NCBI GenBank assembly: GCA_016183655.1
Contig: JACPEH010000023.1
Location: forward strand, 124,001-188,000
Direction of reading: 5' to 3'
Length of the DNA: 64,000 nucleotides
Origin: Rhodocyclales bacterium
Lineage (GTDB): Bacteria; Pseudomonadota; Gammaproteobacteria; Burkholderiales; Rhodocyclaceae
Part shown: positions 1-11,410 of the stretch, one piece after another
How the letters are laid out: each line of letters starts with the position of its first letter
How positions within the stretch are numbered: position 1 is the first letter of the stretch
Made by a program: the position numbers and the translations under genes
Notes under the pieces: generated by a model
The model's database searches: none
What the model saw: only the letters and a program-made list of their open reading frames with translations
What the model was told of the DNA's origin: nothing

Positions 1-328
1 TCGCTAGGTTTAATTGGGCATCAGCATCGTTCGGCAACAGGTTGGCGGCTCTTTCGAGAAGTGCGAGACCATCCCGCCCCTGCATCTGCAACACGACCCC
101 CATCAATCCCAGCAAAAACCCGGAATCAGGAGAATGCTTGAGGCGTTCGCTCACGCGCCCTTCAAGTTCGACAACACGTCCTGAATTTAGGAGCGCAAGT
201 AACTGACGCCCTTCCGCCGTCTCTGCAGAGATGGCTGCGGCGCCTGTCCTCCCCCGACAGCAAGACTTATACTTCCGACCGCTACCGCAAGGGCAGGGTT
301 CATTTCGTCCTGGCACCATCGAAAGCAT
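1..328 (-). CDS. SEC-C motif / TPR-like protein, N-terminal part (runs off the left edge)
   Basis: This open frame has no stop inside the window, so it is absent from the ORF track. Read on the minus strand it begins [17 protein letters not shown] and has a zinc-binding SEC-C motif (CPCGSGRKYKSCC, a C-x-C-x8-C-C pattern). A helical stretch follows, resembling tetratricopeptide repeats (LLALLNSGRVVELEGRV, then LLERAANLLPNDADAQLNLA). The first ATG at 328 shares a base with the argJ stop (TGATG), which suggests translational coupling; an ATG at 319 in the same frame is an alternative. N-terminal SEC-C motifs occur on TPR-containing sulfotransferase or glycosyltransferase-like proteins, but the catalytic part is outside the window. 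The function is therefore not assigned. Confidence 0.7.
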   Translation of the reverse strand, partial: MLSMVPGRNEPCPCGSGRKYKSCCRGRTGAAAISAETAEGRQLLALLNSGRVVELEGRVSERLKHSPDSGFLLGLMGVVLQMQGRDGLALLERAANLLPNDADAQLNLA

Positions 329-1566
329 CAGCTCCGGTAATCGGCGTTGATCTTGACGTAGTCGTAGGAAAAATCGCAGGTATAGACGTTCGCCGCCGCC
401 GCGCCGCGCCCGAGGTCGACGCGCACGGTGATCTCGGCGGCCTTCATGATGCGCGAGCCGTCTTCCTCGCGGTAGCTGGCGGCACGCCCGCCCTGTTCGG
501 CGACGAGCACTTCCTCGCCATTGCTGCCGAGCCAGACGCGGATCCGGTCGACATCCAGATCGGCGATGCCGGCGTAGCCGATCGCGGCGAGGATGCGGCC
601 GAGGTTGGGGTCGGAGGCGAAGAAGGCGGTCTTCACCAGTGGCGAATGGCCGATCGCGTAGCCGACCTGACGGCATTCGTCGCGGTCCTTGCCGCCACCG
701 ACGGCGACGGTGATGAACTTGGTCGCCCCCTCGCCGTCGCGGACGATGGCTTGCGCCAGCTCGCGGGCGACGGCAATCACCGCTTCGCGCAACTGCGCGT
801 AGCCCGTGGCCGCGGCGTCAGCGAAGTGTGCGCCGGAGTGGCCGGTGGCGATCAGGATGAAGGAGTCGTTGGTCGAGGTATCGCCGTCGACGGTGATGCA
901 GTTGAACGATTCGTCGGCAGCTTCCTTGACCAGCGTCGCCAGCAGCGGCTGGGCGATGCCGGCGTCGGTGGCGAGATAGCCGAGCATCGTCGCCATGTTC
1001 GGCTTGATCATGCCGGCGCCCTTGGAGATGCCGGTCAGGGTGATGGTCTTGCCGTTGATCTCGACGCGGCGAGAGACGGCCTTGGCGACGGTATCGGTGG
1101 TCATGATGCCGTGTGCCGCGGCATGCCAGTTATCGGCCTTGAGGTCGGCGGCCGCCGCCGGCAGACCGGCAACGAGACGCTCCACCGGCAGCGGTTCGAG
1201 AATGACACCGGTCGAGAACGGCAGCACCTGCGCGTCGCTCACCCCCAACACCTCGGCGACTGCGGCACAGGTCTGTTCCGCAGCCGTCAGGCCCGGTTCG
1301 CCGGTACCGGCGTTGGCAATGCCGGTGTTGATCACCAGTGCGCGGATTCCTTTGCCGAGCGCCAGATGACGGCGGCAGACCTGCACCGGCGCGGCGCAGA
1401 AGCGGTTCTCGGTGAACACGCCGGCGACGGTGGCGCCGGCGTCGAGCGCGAGCAGCGTCAGGTCGCGGCGGTTCGCCTTGCGGATGCCGGCCTCGGCGAC
1501 GCCGAGGCGAACGCCGGCGACGGGAAACAGGGCTTCGGGAGCGGGAGTGGCGTAGTTGACGGGCAT
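328..1566 (-). CDS. argJ: Bifunctional glutamate N-acetyltransferase / amino-acid acetyltransferase ArgJ
   Basis: ArgJ transfers the acetyl group from N-acetylornithine to glutamate, and can also use acetyl-CoA, in the cyclic arginine pathway of the cytoplasm. The 412 aa length is normal for the family. The self-cleavage site is visible at [14 protein letters not shown]: the precursor is cut between Ala192 and Thr193, and Thr193 becomes the N-terminal nucleophile of the beta chain. The oxyanion-hole region STG (about 118-120) is also present. The gene lies downstream of secA on the same strand with a 98 bp gap. The following SEC-C/TPR gene starts inside its stop codon. Confidence 0.96.
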   Translation of the reverse strand: MPVNYATPAPEALFPVAGVRLGVAEAGIRKANRRDLTLLALDAGATVAGVFTENRFCAAPVQVCRRHLALGKGIRALVINTGIANAGTGEPGLTAAEQTCAAVAEVLGVSDAQVLPFSTGVILEPLPVERLVAGLPAAAADLKADNWHAAAHGIMTTDTVAKAVSRRVEINGKTITLTGISKGAGMIKPNMATMLGYLATDAGIAQPLLATLVKEAADESFNCITVDGDTSTNDSFILIATGHSGAHFADAAATGYAQLREAVIAVARELAQAIVRDGEGATKFITVAVGGGKDRDECRQVGYAIGHSPLVKTAFFASDPNLGRILAAIGYAGIADLDVDRIRVWLGSNGEEVLVAEQGGRAASYREEDGSRIMKAAEITVRVDLGRGAAAANVYTCDFSYDYVKINADYRS

Positions 1567-1600
1567 GATCGAATCCGGAAAACAGAGACTATGAATGACG

Positions 1601-1642
1601 AAGGCACAGAGGATAACGCATCCGCGTCACGCCCTGTGCCTT
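1601..1642. repeat. 9-bp inverted repeat in the secA-argJ gap
   Basis: AAGGCACAG at 1601-1609 is matched perfectly by CTGTGCCTT at 1634-1642, with a 24 nt loop. It lies just past the secA stop in the direction of transcription. No T-run follows on the minus strand, so a classical intrinsic terminator is not supported. It could be a structured intercistronic element or chance. Confidence 0.4.
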
Positions 1643-1664
1643 GGGTACTGCCGCTGCCGAGCGG

Positions 1665-4379
<2,715 letters not shown>

Positions 4380-4468
4380 CGTGGAGACGACCGAGGTCGT
4401 GGGTTCGGGAAAGGGCGGATTCTACCATGCCGCCGGCACGCGCCGCCGGCATGGCATCCGGCGGGAAA

Positions 4469-5398
4469 TTACTTGCGGCCGCGGGGCGCCTGCGCGAGCT
4501 GGGCCCCTTGCTGGAGGAAGCGCGCGGGGTTCTGGGCAACCCCCTTGTAGCGGACTTCGAAATGCAGGTGCGGGCCGGTGGAGCGCCCGGTATTACCGGA
4601 CAAGCCAAGATGCTGGCCCCGTTTCACGAACTGGCCATCCTTGACGGACAGCTTCGACAGATGCGCGTAGCGGGTGGAGAAATCGTTGCCGTGGTCGATC
4701 TCGATCAGGTTGCCGTATTGCGGATGCCGCTCGGCAAGCGCCACGACCCCGCCCGCGGCAGCGATCACGGGCGTGCCGACGTCGGCCGCGAAATCGATGC
4801 CTTCGTGCATGGCACCGGCGCCGACGATCGGGTCGACGCGCCAGCCGAACCCCGAGCCGACGTAGTTGCCCTGGATCGGCGTGATCGTCGGCAGCAGCGA
4901 ACGGCGCACCTTGTCGTCGAGCAGTTGCGTTTCCATCGCGCTCAGGGCATCGAGGCGAAACTCGACACGGCGGGAAAGGCGGTCAAGTGCCTGGCCGAGC
5001 TCGTTAGGCGTCTGCGGTTGCGCCAACAACAGCGGGCCGCCCTGACCGCCGCGGAACTCGATCGGCTTTTCCTCGGACTTGACGCCGGAGAGCGTCGACA
5101 CGCGCTCGCCTAGCGAATCAAGACGCAGCAACTGCGCCTGCATCTGGCCGAGCCTGGCCGCCATCGCGTCCAGGTTGTCGCGCATGTAGGCGTCGCTGCG
5201 TTCGGTTTCCTGCTTGTGCACGGAAAGCACCAGGTTTTCGAGGAACGGCAGACGAAATTGGACCGACAGCCACGAGAACAGCGCCGAGGTGGCGAACATC
5301 ATCACCAGGAAGACGGTTATCGCCGCCAGCACGAAGCGCGGCGTGACGACGAAGGTCTTGGCGGTTGCCAGCTTGTTCGAGACCAGAATAATATGCAC
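4469..5398 (-). CDS. Membrane-anchored M23 family metallopeptidase
   Basis: This is a predicted LytM-type peptidase or regulator acting on peptidoglycan cross-links in the periplasm. The 309 aa protein has a short cytoplasmic N-terminus, one membrane segment (about 22-44), a coiled-coil-like stretch (about 60-110) and a C-terminal M23 domain. All M23 zinc and catalytic residues are present: H198 and D202 in HEGIDF, H246 in YAHLS, and H277/H279 in HLHF. It should therefore be active rather than a degenerate activator such as EnvC. A GAGGAGGAG stretch lies about 11 nt upstream of the start. It precedes secA and is divergent from dciA across only 24 bp. Confidence 0.9.
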   Translation of the reverse strand: MHIILVSNKLATAKTFVVTPRFVLAAITVFLVMMFATSALFSWLSVQFRLPFLENLVLSVHKQETERSDAYMRDNLDAMAARLGQMQAQLLRLDSLGERVSTLSGVKSEEKPIEFRGGQGGPLLLAQPQTPNELGQALDRLSRRVEFRLDALSAMETQLLDDKVRRSLLPTITPIQGNYVGSGFGWRVDPIVGAGAMHEGIDFAADVGTPVIAAAGGVVALAERHPQYGNLIEIDHGNDFSTRYAHLSKLSVKDGQFVKRGQHLGLSGNTGRSTGPHLHFEVRYKGVAQNPARFLQQGAQLAQAPRGRK

Positions 5399-5422
5399 TG
5401 CTGCACTCCTCCTCTACATCCG

Positions 5423-5866
5423 ATGTCCCATTCTCCCCAGCCCCTCAACAACTACCTGTCGGACAGCGACGGCGCCGGCAGGCTCATGGCGCATGTCGCG
5501 CTGCTGCGGAAGCTGGCGCGCATCTATGCAAACACGGCGCCGGAACATCTCGGTCAGGCCAGTCGAGTGGCCAATTACAAGTCGGGGACAGTCGTTATCC
5601 ACGCCGACAACGGCGCGGTCGCGGTCAAGCTGAGGCAGATGGCGCCCACCCTCGCCCGCGAATTTTCGAATCGGGGAGTCGAGTGTAGCGGCGTCCAGGT
5701 AAAAGTGCAAGCCCTTGAAATATCAGGCCATTCCAAGCCAGCCGTGCATCGCCCGCTGTCCAGCCGAACCGGGGACGAGCTGGCCGCGCTGGCCGGCGGC
5801 ATGCGCGCCTCGCCGCTGCGCGACGCGATCGAGACGCTGTTGCGGCGGGCAGCTAGAGAGAAATGA
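5423..5866 (+). CDS. dciA: DciA-like protein (DUF721), probable replicative helicase loader
   Basis: The 147 aa protein from ATG 5423 has the DUF721 core (about residues 20-100, with ALLRKLARIYANTAPEHL and VVIHADNGAVAVKLRQ), followed by a basic tail that looks disordered. DUF721 proteins such as DciA load DnaB in the many bacteria that lack DnaC; this role is inferred from the family. The ORF track extends the frame upstream, but the upstream residues run antisense through the M23 gene, so the first ATG outside that gene is chosen. No clear Shine-Dalgarno sequence precedes it. Its 3' end overlaps the convergent 62 aa ORF by 14 bp. Location beside secA and lpxC is typical for betaproteobacterial DUF721 genes. 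Confidence 0.8.
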   Translation: MSHSPQPLNNYLSDSDGAGRLMAHVALLRKLARIYANTAPEHLGQASRVANYKSGTVVIHADNGAVAVKLRQMAPTLAREFSNRGVECSGVQVKVQALEISGHSKPAVHRPLSSRTGDELAALAGGMRASPLRDAIETLLRRAAREK

Positions 5867-6041
5867 CGGCGACGCGCTCGAGGACCATCAGCGCGAACAC
5901 CAGCAGCGCGACGATCAGCGCGTAGCGAAAAACCCGCCAGGAGAAACGAACGTATTTCTTGTCGCCGGTCAGCAGGTAGGCGATGACGCCGCCGGCGACG
6001 GCGATGACGACCAGGACCGCGAGCAGGCGGAGGATCAGCAC
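5853..6041 (-). CDS. Small two-helix membrane protein, 62 aa, unknown function
   Basis: The ORF track reports a longer frame at 5853-6173, but its N-terminal part is antiparallel-style noise within lpxC. From a GTG at 6041, 19 nt past the lpxC stop, the product reads VLILRLLAVLVVIAVAGGV and has two strong hydrophobic segments (about 3-24 and 39-55) around a basic loop GDKKYVRFSWRVFRY. Non-ATG initiation probably relies on translational coupling to lpxC, because no clear Shine-Dalgarno sequence is present. Conserved-looking small membrane ORFs occur at this position in related genomes as far as I recall. No function can be assigned. Confidence 0.65.
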   Translation of the reverse strand: MLILRLLAVLVVIAVAGGVIAYLLTGDKKYVRFSWRVFRYALIVALLVFALMVLERVAVISL

Positions 6042-6060
6042 CGGTCGCCGAGCGCAGGAG

Positions 6061-6981
6061 TCAGGCCGCGGCGTTCGCCGCCAGCCAGCGGGAAACGGCG
6101 ACCGGCGCCTCGCCGGCCTCCTCGAAACTGACCAGCTCCCAGGAATCGCGGGCATCGAGCAGCGCCCGGGCAAGCTGGTTGTTCAGCGCGTGCCCCGACT
6201 TGTGCGCCGTGAACTCGGCGAGCAGCGGATGGCCCAGCAGGTAGAGGTCGCCGATCGCGTCGAGCACCTTGTGCTTGACGAACTCGTCGGCATAGCGCAA
6301 TCCGTCGGCATTGAGCACGCGGTATTCATCGAGCACCACCGCATTGTCGAGGCCGCCGCCCTGGGCGAGGCCGTTCTCTCGCAGCCACTCGACTTCCTGC
6401 ATGAAGCCGAAGGTGCGGGCGCGCGCCACTTCGCGGACATAGGAGTTCTCGGCGAAATCCACCGTCACTTCCTGACCGGTACGGTCGATCGCCGGATGAT
6501 TGAAGACGATCGAGAAAGTCAGGCGGAAGCCGTCGTAAGGCGTGAAGCGGGCCCACTTGTCGCCGTCGCGGACCTCGATCGGCTTGGTGACGCGGATGAA
6601 TTTCTTCGCCGCCGCCTGTTCCTCGATGCCGGCCGACTGGATCAGGAAAACGAAAGGCGCCGCGCTGCCGTCGAGGATCGGCACTTCCGCCGCATCCAGA
6701 TCGACCCAGGCGTTGTCGATGCCCAGCCCGGCAAAGGCGGACATCAGGTGTTCGATGGTCCCGACCTTGACGCCATCGCGTTCCAGGCAGGAGCACATGC
6801 GCGTATCCCCCACGGCCACGGCCGACGCGGGCAGATCGACCGGCACGTCGAGATCGACGCGACGGAAGACGATGCCGGTATCAGGCGCCGCCGGACGCAG
6901 CACCATCGTGACGCGTTCGCCCGAATGCAGGCCGACGCCGGTGGCGCGAATCAGGGACTTGAGCGTTCGTTGCTTGAGCAT
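6061..6981 (-). CDS. lpxC: UDP-3-O-acyl-N-acetylglucosamine deacetylase LpxC
   Basis: LpxC performs the committed step of lipid A synthesis, removing acetate from UDP-3-O-acyl-GlcNAc with a catalytic zinc. The 306 aa length is typical. The metal-site motifs are visible: [15 protein letters not shown] (His about 78), [15 protein letters not shown] (His and Asp ligands) and the general-acid histidine in HKSGHALNN. The gene is the last cell-envelope gene after ftsZ, as in E. coli, and an extended -10 promoter candidate lies just upstream. A small membrane protein gene follows. Confidence 0.98.
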   Translation of the reverse strand: MLKQRTLKSLIRATGVGLHSGERVTMVLRPAAPDTGIVFRRVDLDVPVDLPASAVAVGDTRMCSCLERDGVKVGTIEHLMSAFAGLGIDNAWVDLDAAEVPILDGSAAPFVFLIQSAGIEEQAAAKKFIRVTKPIEVRDGDKWARFTPYDGFRLTFSIVFNHPAIDRTGQEVTVDFAENSYVREVARARTFGFMQEVEWLRENGLAQGGGLDNAVVLDEYRVLNADGLRYADEFVKHKVLDAIGDLYLLGHPLLAEFTAHKSGHALNNQLARALLDARDSWELVSFEEAGEAPVAVSRWLAANAAA

Positions 6982-7009
6982 GTATCTGAAAAATATGGGA
7001 AAGCGGCGA

Positions 7010-7018
7010 ATTTTAACA
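7010..7018 (-). promoter_or_regulatory. Extended -10 promoter candidate for lpxC
   Basis: On the minus strand the sequence TGTTAAAAT gives a TGn extension and a TAAAAT -10 hexamer (5 of 6 matches to TATAAT). It lies about 29 bp upstream of the lpxC ATG. The -35 region 17 bp further upstream (TGCAAA) is poor, as expected for extended -10 promoters. It would allow lpxC transcription independent of the long dcw operon. Confidence 0.45.
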
Positions 7019-7170
7019 TGCGCCGCTCTCCCTTTGCAGAGGCTTTACATCTTCGTTACAACTTATCCACGACCGTGCGAGCGCAGCTCAGGCGAGGCGC
7101 GGACGACCGCCGCATGGCAGCGCCATGCAAGGCCGGCCGCAACGACGCATGAGCAAGCGCAGCCGGTCGC

Positions 7171-8349
7171 TCAGTCGGCCTGCTTGCGCAGGAAGGCCGG
7201 AATGTCATAGCGATCGACGCCGCTGTTCGCCAGCGCCTCGACCGTCGAGCTGCCGCGCTTCCTGACGATCGCCGGCACGTTGTCGAGATCGCTGTAGTTG
7301 ATCGCCTGCGACGCCATCGCCGAAGCGTCGTGCGTGCCGGTCGCCTGCAGCACCGGGGTGTTGATCACCTCGAAGGTCTGCCGCTTGGCCTGCGCCTGGC
7401 CGAGGCCGGTGGCGACGACGGTGACGCGGATCTCCTCGCCCATCGCCTCGTCGTAGACGGCGCCGAAGATGATGTGCGCGTCCTCGGCGGCGAATTCGCG
7501 GACGGTGTTCATCACCTCGTTCACTTCCTTCATCTTCAGGCCGCGGGTGGCGGTGATGTTCACCAGCACGCCCTTGGCGCCGGAGAGGTTGATCCCTTCC
7601 AGCAGCGGCGAGGCGACCGCCTGCTCGGCGGCGATGCGCGCGCGGTCGACGCCGGCGGCCGACGCGGAACCCATCATCGCCATGCCCATTTCGCCCATCA
7701 CCGTGCGCACGTCCTCGAAGTCGACGTTGACCAGACCGGGGAAGTTGATGATCTCGGCAATGCCGCCGACGGCGTTCCTGAGCACGTTGTCCGCCGCCTT
7801 GAAGGCTTCGTCCATCGACACGTCGTCGCCGAGCACTTCCATCAGCTTGTCGTTGAGGATGACGATCAGCGAATCGACCTGCTTCTGCAGCTCGGCCAGT
7901 CCGGCTTCGGCAACCTTCATGCGCTTGCCCTCGAAGCCGAACGGCTTGGTGACGACAGCGACGGTCAGGATGCCCTGTTCGCGTGCCACCTCGGCGACGA
8001 TCGGCGCCGCGCCGGTGCCGGTGCCGCCGCCCATGCCGGCGGTGATGAAGACCATGTGCGCCCCTTTCAGCGCCTCGGCGATGCGCTCGCGCTCTTCCAT
8101 GGCGGCGCTGCGCCCGGCCTCCGGCTTGGCGCCGGCACCGAGGCCACTCTTGCCAAGCGCCACCTTGAGCGTCGCGCCGCTGCGTTTCAGGGCCTGCGCA
8201 TCGGTATTGGCGGCGATGAACTCGACGCCGTTCACGCCCTCGCGGATCATGTGATCGACGGCATTGCCGCCGGCGCCGCCGACGCCGATGACCTTGATCA
8301 CGGTACCGCTATCGTTCGTCACTTCTTCGATATCGATGATTTCAAACAT
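7171..8349 (-). CDS. ftsZ: Cell division GTPase FtsZ
   Basis: FtsZ is the tubulin homologue that forms the Z ring and recruits the divisome. The 392 aa protein has the GTP-binding signature GGGTGTG at 107-113 (within AGMGGGTGTGAAPIVAEVA), the switch-like segment NFPGLVNVDFEDVR that supplies the T7 loop, and the conserved C-terminal tail YDIPAFLRKQ that contacts FtsA and ZipA-like partners. It is the last division gene of the dcw cluster and is followed by lpxC after 189 bp. ftsA lies 32 bp upstream. Confidence 0.98.
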   Translation of the reverse strand: MFEIIDIEEVTNDSGTVIKVIGVGGAGGNAVDHMIREGVNGVEFIAANTDAQALKRSGATLKVALGKSGLGAGAKPEAGRSAAMEERERIAEALKGAHMVFITAGMGGGTGTGAAPIVAEVAREQGILTVAVVTKPFGFEGKRMKVAEAGLAELQKQVDSLIVILNDKLMEVLGDDVSMDEAFKAADNVLRNAVGGIAEIINFPGLVNVDFEDVRTVMGEMGMAMMGSASAAGVDRARIAAEQAVASPLLEGINLSGAKGVLVNITATRGLKMKEVNEVMNTVREFAAEDAHIIFGAVYDEAMGEEIRVTVVATGLGQAQAKRQTFEVINTPVLQATGTHDASAMASQAINYSDLDNVPAIVRKRGSSTVEALANSGVDRYDIPAFLRKQAD

Positions 8350-8381
8350 GGTGGGGCCTCCTCTGCAAAAAAACGTAAAGA

Positions 8382-9611
8382 TCAGAAATTCTTTTCGAAC
8401 CAGGACTTCATCCGTCCCATGACCTGCTTGAAGCTGCGCGTCTCATGCACTTTCTGGCCGCGCTTGTGTTGCGTCTGCGCCTCCAGCAGCAGGCCGTAGG
8501 CGGTGGAAAAACGCGGGCTCTGCACGACGTCGGCAAGCGCGCCCGAATACTTCGGCGAACCCAGCCGCACCGGCATGTGGAAAATCTCCTCGCCGAGCTC
8601 GATCATTCCCGGCATCACCGCGGTACCGCCGGTGAGGACGATGCCCGACGACAGCACCTCCTCGAAGCCGGCACGGCGCAGCTCGGCCTGGATCAGCTCG
8701 AACAGCTCCTCGACGCGCGGCTGGATCACGTCGGCCAGCGCGCGGCGCGACAGCTTGCGGCTGGGGCGATCATCGACGCCGGCGACGTCGAGCACTTCCT
8801 CCGGGTCGGCCAGCTGCGACAGCGCGCAGCCGTGGCGGCACTTGATGTCCTCGGCTTCGCGCGTCGGCGTGCGCAGCGCCATCGCGATGTCGTTGGTGAT
8901 CTGGTCGCCGGCGATCGGGATCACCGAGGTGTGGCGGATCGCGCCCTGCGTCCACACGGCGATGTCGGTGGTGCCGCCGCCGATGTCGACCAGGCACACG
9001 CCGAGATCCTTCTCGTCCTCGGAGAGCACGGCATAGGACGACGCCAGCGGCTGCAGCACCAGGTCGTTCACCTCGATGCCGCAGCGGCGCACGCACTTGA
9101 CGATGTTCTGCGCGGCAGAGACGGCGCCGGTGACGATGTGCACCTTCACTTCCAGCCGGAAGCCGCTCATGCCGATCGGCTCGCGGATGCTGTCCTGGTC
9201 GTCGATGATGAATTCCTGCGTCAGGATGTGCAGGATCTCCTGGTCGGCCGGGATCGGCATCGCGCGCGCCGTCTCGATCACGCGGTCGACGTCCATCGGC
9301 GTCACTTCCTTGTCCTTGATCGCCACCATGCCGTTCGAGTTGAAGCTGCGGATGTGGCTGCCGGCGATCCCGGTATAGACGTCCTTGACCTTGCAGTCGG
9401 CCATCAGCTCGACTTCCTGGACGACGCGCGAGATGGCGGCGACGGTCTCCTCGATGTTGACCACGACCCCCTTCTTCAGCCCCTTCGACTCCTGCGAGCC
9501 GATGCCGATCACGTTCAGCCGCCCCTCCGGCGTCACTTCGGCGACCAGCGCGACAATCTTCGAGGTGCCGATGTCCAGCCCGACGATCAGATCCTTGCTG
9601 TCTCTGCTCAT
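8382..9611 (-). CDS. ftsA: Cell division protein FtsA
   Basis: FtsA is an actin-like ATPase that tethers FtsZ to the membrane. The 409 aa protein starts with LIVGLDIGTSKIVALVAE (phosphate 1) and contains VCLVDIGGGTTDIAVW (phosphate 2) and SSGIVLTGGTAVMPG (adenosine site). The C-terminus SWFEKNF looks like the short amphipathic membrane-targeting helix of the family. The start overlaps the ftsQ stop (ATGA), indicating coupled translation. Confidence 0.97.
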   Translation of the reverse strand: MSRDSKDLIVGLDIGTSKIVALVAEVTPEGRLNVIGIGSQESKGLKKGVVVNIEETVAAISRVVQEVELMADCKVKDVYTGIAGSHIRSFNSNGMVAIKDKEVTPMDVDRVIETARAMPIPADQEILHILTQEFIIDDQDSIREPIGMSGFRLEVKVHIVTGAVSAAQNIVKCVRRCGIEVNDLVLQPLASSYAVLSEDEKDLGVCLVDIGGGTTDIAVWTQGAIRHTSVIPIAGDQITNDIAMALRTPTREAEDIKCRHGCALSQLADPEEVLDVAGVDDRPSRKLSRRALADVIQPRVEELFELIQAELRRAGFEEVLSSGIVLTGGTAVMPGMIELGEEIFHMPVRLGSPKYSGALADVVQSPRFSTAYGLLLEAQTQHKRGQKVHETRSFKQVMGRMKSWFEKNF

Positions 9612-10357
9612 TGCTTCCCTTTGCTTTCAGTTACCTGCGCTGCCGCAAGCCGCAGCGCGAATCCGTTGGGGTACCGCATGTCCACCACGCTCGGCCGCGC
9701 CTTTGCCACGGTCAGCACGCTCGGGTAGTGGTTGACGAAGCGCTGCAGCCGGGTGCGGATCGGCACCTTGGCCTGCTGCCGGCCGAGCTCGATCACCATC
9801 CCGTCGTCCAGCTTCAGCTGTACCGCCAGCCGCGGCGACATGGTCAGTACGCGCGGCGCACGGCCCAGCGGCTTCAGCAGGTCCACCGCCTCGCGGTAGT
9901 AGCCGAGCATTTCCGGCGCGACGGCCAGCGGCCCGTGCAGCACCGGCAGCGGCTGCGGCACCGTCATCACCGCCGCAAACACCTCGCCATACGTATTCAC
10001 CAGCTGTCCGCCCGCCTCGCCCCATTGCGCCACCGGCCGATGCTCCTCGATGCGCACTTCCAGGCCGGACGGCCAGCGCCGGCGCACTTCCGCATGGCGC
10101 ACCCAGGACAGCTTCTCCAGCGAGAGGCGCAGCGCCTCGACATTGGCGCTGAAGAAATTGCCGCGCAACAGACCGGACATCGCCCGCTCGACATCGGCAC
10201 GCTTTACCTCGGTCAGCTCGTGCGCGACCACCACCTGCGACAGGCGGAAGTGCGGCAGCCGGGTGAACCAGACCGCCGCCGCCACCAGCAACGCGGCCGT
10301 CGCCGCCGCGAAGAGCAGGTCGGCAACGGCGGTCATCAGCTGCGGCTTGTTCCACAT
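9608..10357 (-). CDS. ftsQ: Cell division protein FtsQ
   Basis: FtsQ is a bitopic inner-membrane scaffold that links FtsB/FtsL to early divisome proteins. The 249 aa protein has a short cytoplasmic tail, a membrane segment at about 12-31, a POTRA domain (about 36-105, with VVVAHELTEVKRADVERAM) and a FtsQ/DivIB beta domain containing RHAEVRRRWPSGLEVRIEEH. It lies 21 bp from ddl and overlaps ftsA by 4 bp in the same operon. Confidence 0.95.
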   Translation of the reverse strand: MWNKPQLMTAVADLLFAAATAALLVAAAVWFTRLPHFRLSQVVVAHELTEVKRADVERAMSGLLRGNFFSANVEALRLSLEKLSWVRHAEVRRRWPSGLEVRIEEHRPVAQWGEAGGQLVNTYGEVFAAVMTVPQPLPVLHGPLAVAPEMLGYYREAVDLLKPLGRAPRVLTMSPRLAVQLKLDDGMVIELGRQQAKVPIRTRLQRFVNHYPSVLTVAKARPSVVDMRYPNGFALRLAAAQVTESKGKQ

Positions 10358-10378
10358 GGTTCATTCGCGCTCCCGCGT

Positions 10379-11284
10379 TCAGCCCTTCGCCGCCAGCGCC
10401 AGCACCCGCAGCACCAGCGCGTCGTAGTCGATCCCGGCCACCCGCGCCGCCATCGGCACCAGCGAGTGGTCGGTCATCCCCGGCGAGGTATTCACTTCGA
10501 GGAAGTGGGCATTGCCCGCCTCGTCCATCAGGAAATCGACGCGCCCCCAGCCGCGCCCGCCGAGCACGCGAAAGGCTTCCATCGCCTGCTCGCGGATGTG
10601 CCTCTCGCGCGCTTCCGGCAAGCCGCAGGGGCAGCGGTACTGCGTGTCGTCGCGGTTGTACTTGGCCTCGTAGTCGTAGAACTCGGTCGCCGGCTCGATC
10701 TTGATGATCGGCAGCACCTCGTCGCCGAGGATGCCGACCGTGTATTCGCCGCCGAGGATGCCGCGCTCGGCGATCACCAGCGGGTCGTATTTCGCCGCCA
10801 GCGCGTAGGCCGCCGCCAGATCGCCGCGGCGCTTGACCATCGAGATGCCGATCGACGAGCCCTCGCAGGCCGGCTTAACGAACAGCGGCAGGCCGAGCTC
10901 TTCCTCGACCTCGGCGAAATCGCTGTCGGCGTTGAGCAGCGCGTAGTCCGGCACCGGCAGCCCGGCCGCCTTCCACAACAGCTTGGTGCGCCACTTGTCC
11001 ATGCCCAGCGCCGACGCCATGACGCCGCTGCCGGTGTAGGGGATGCCCATCAGTTCGAGCACGCCCTGGATCGTGCCGTCCTCGCCGTGGCGGCCGTGCA
11101 GCGCGATGAAGGCGCGGTCGTAGCCGCGCAGTTCGTCGAGCGCGCGCTCGGCCGGATCGAAGGCGTGGGCATCGACGCCCTGCCGCAGCAGCGCCGCCAG
11201 CACGCGCGAACCGCTGTTCAGCGACACCGGCCGCTCGGCCGAGGTACCGCCGAAGAGGACGGCGACTTTTCCGAAATCAGTCAT
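10379..11284 (-). CDS. ddl: D-alanine--D-alanine ligase
   Basis: Ddl is an ATP-grasp ligase making the D-Ala-D-Ala dipeptide that MurF adds to the stem peptide. The 301 aa length matches the DdlB group. Visible motifs are [17 protein letters not shown] at the N-terminus, the [25 protein letters not shown] segment and the metal-binding [18 protein letters not shown] near the end. It lies between murC and ftsQ as in E. coli. A 126 bp gap carrying a repeat element separates it from murC, the largest gap inside the cluster. Confidence 0.97.
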   Translation of the reverse strand: MTDFGKVAVLFGGTSAERPVSLNSGSRVLAALLRQGVDAHAFDPAERALDELRGYDRAFIALHGRHGEDGTIQGVLELMGIPYTGSGVMASALGMDKWRTKLLWKAAGLPVPDYALLNADSDFAEVEEELGLPLFVKPACEGSSIGISMVKRRGDLAAAYALAAKYDPLVIAERGILGGEYTVGILGDEVLPIIKIEPATEFYDYEAKYNRDDTQYRCPCGLPEARERHIREQAMEAFRVLGGRGWGRVDFLMDEAGNAHFLEVNTSPGMTDHSLVPMAARVAGIDYDALVLRVLALAAKG

Positions 11285-11304
11285 GACAAAAACCCCTTAA
11301 CCGC

Positions 11305-11400
11305 TCTTGACGCGGAGGTCGCAGAGACGCAGAGGACGCAGAGAAGAACCGGAAATCTCTGCGCGCTCTGCGTCTCTGCGCTCTCTGCGTTCAAGGCGGT
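11305..11400. repeat. Interrupted palindrome of CGCAGAGA-type units between murC and ddl
   Basis: The left arm has repeated GCAGAGACGCAGAGGACGCAGAGA units and the right arm the complementary TCTCTGCGCGCTCTGCGTCTCTGCGCTCTCTGCG, separated by about 9-13 nt. The whole can fold into one long hairpin. Short repeats of this CGCAGAG/CTCTGCG type are scattered through many proteobacterial genomes, so this is probably a dispersed palindromic element rather than a terminator. It interrupts an otherwise tightly packed operon. Confidence 0.75.
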
Positions 11401-11410
11401 TTCGTCCATA

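Noticed and set aside
7063-7071. DnaA-box-like TTATCCACG between ftsZ and lpxC
   Set aside because: Only a single near-match with no second box, no AT-rich unwinding region and no dnaA or dnaN nearby; a replication origin is not supported.
11305-11400. CRISPR-like repeats between murC and ddl
   Set aside because: The units are short, touch each other, form one palindrome and have no spacers or cas genes.
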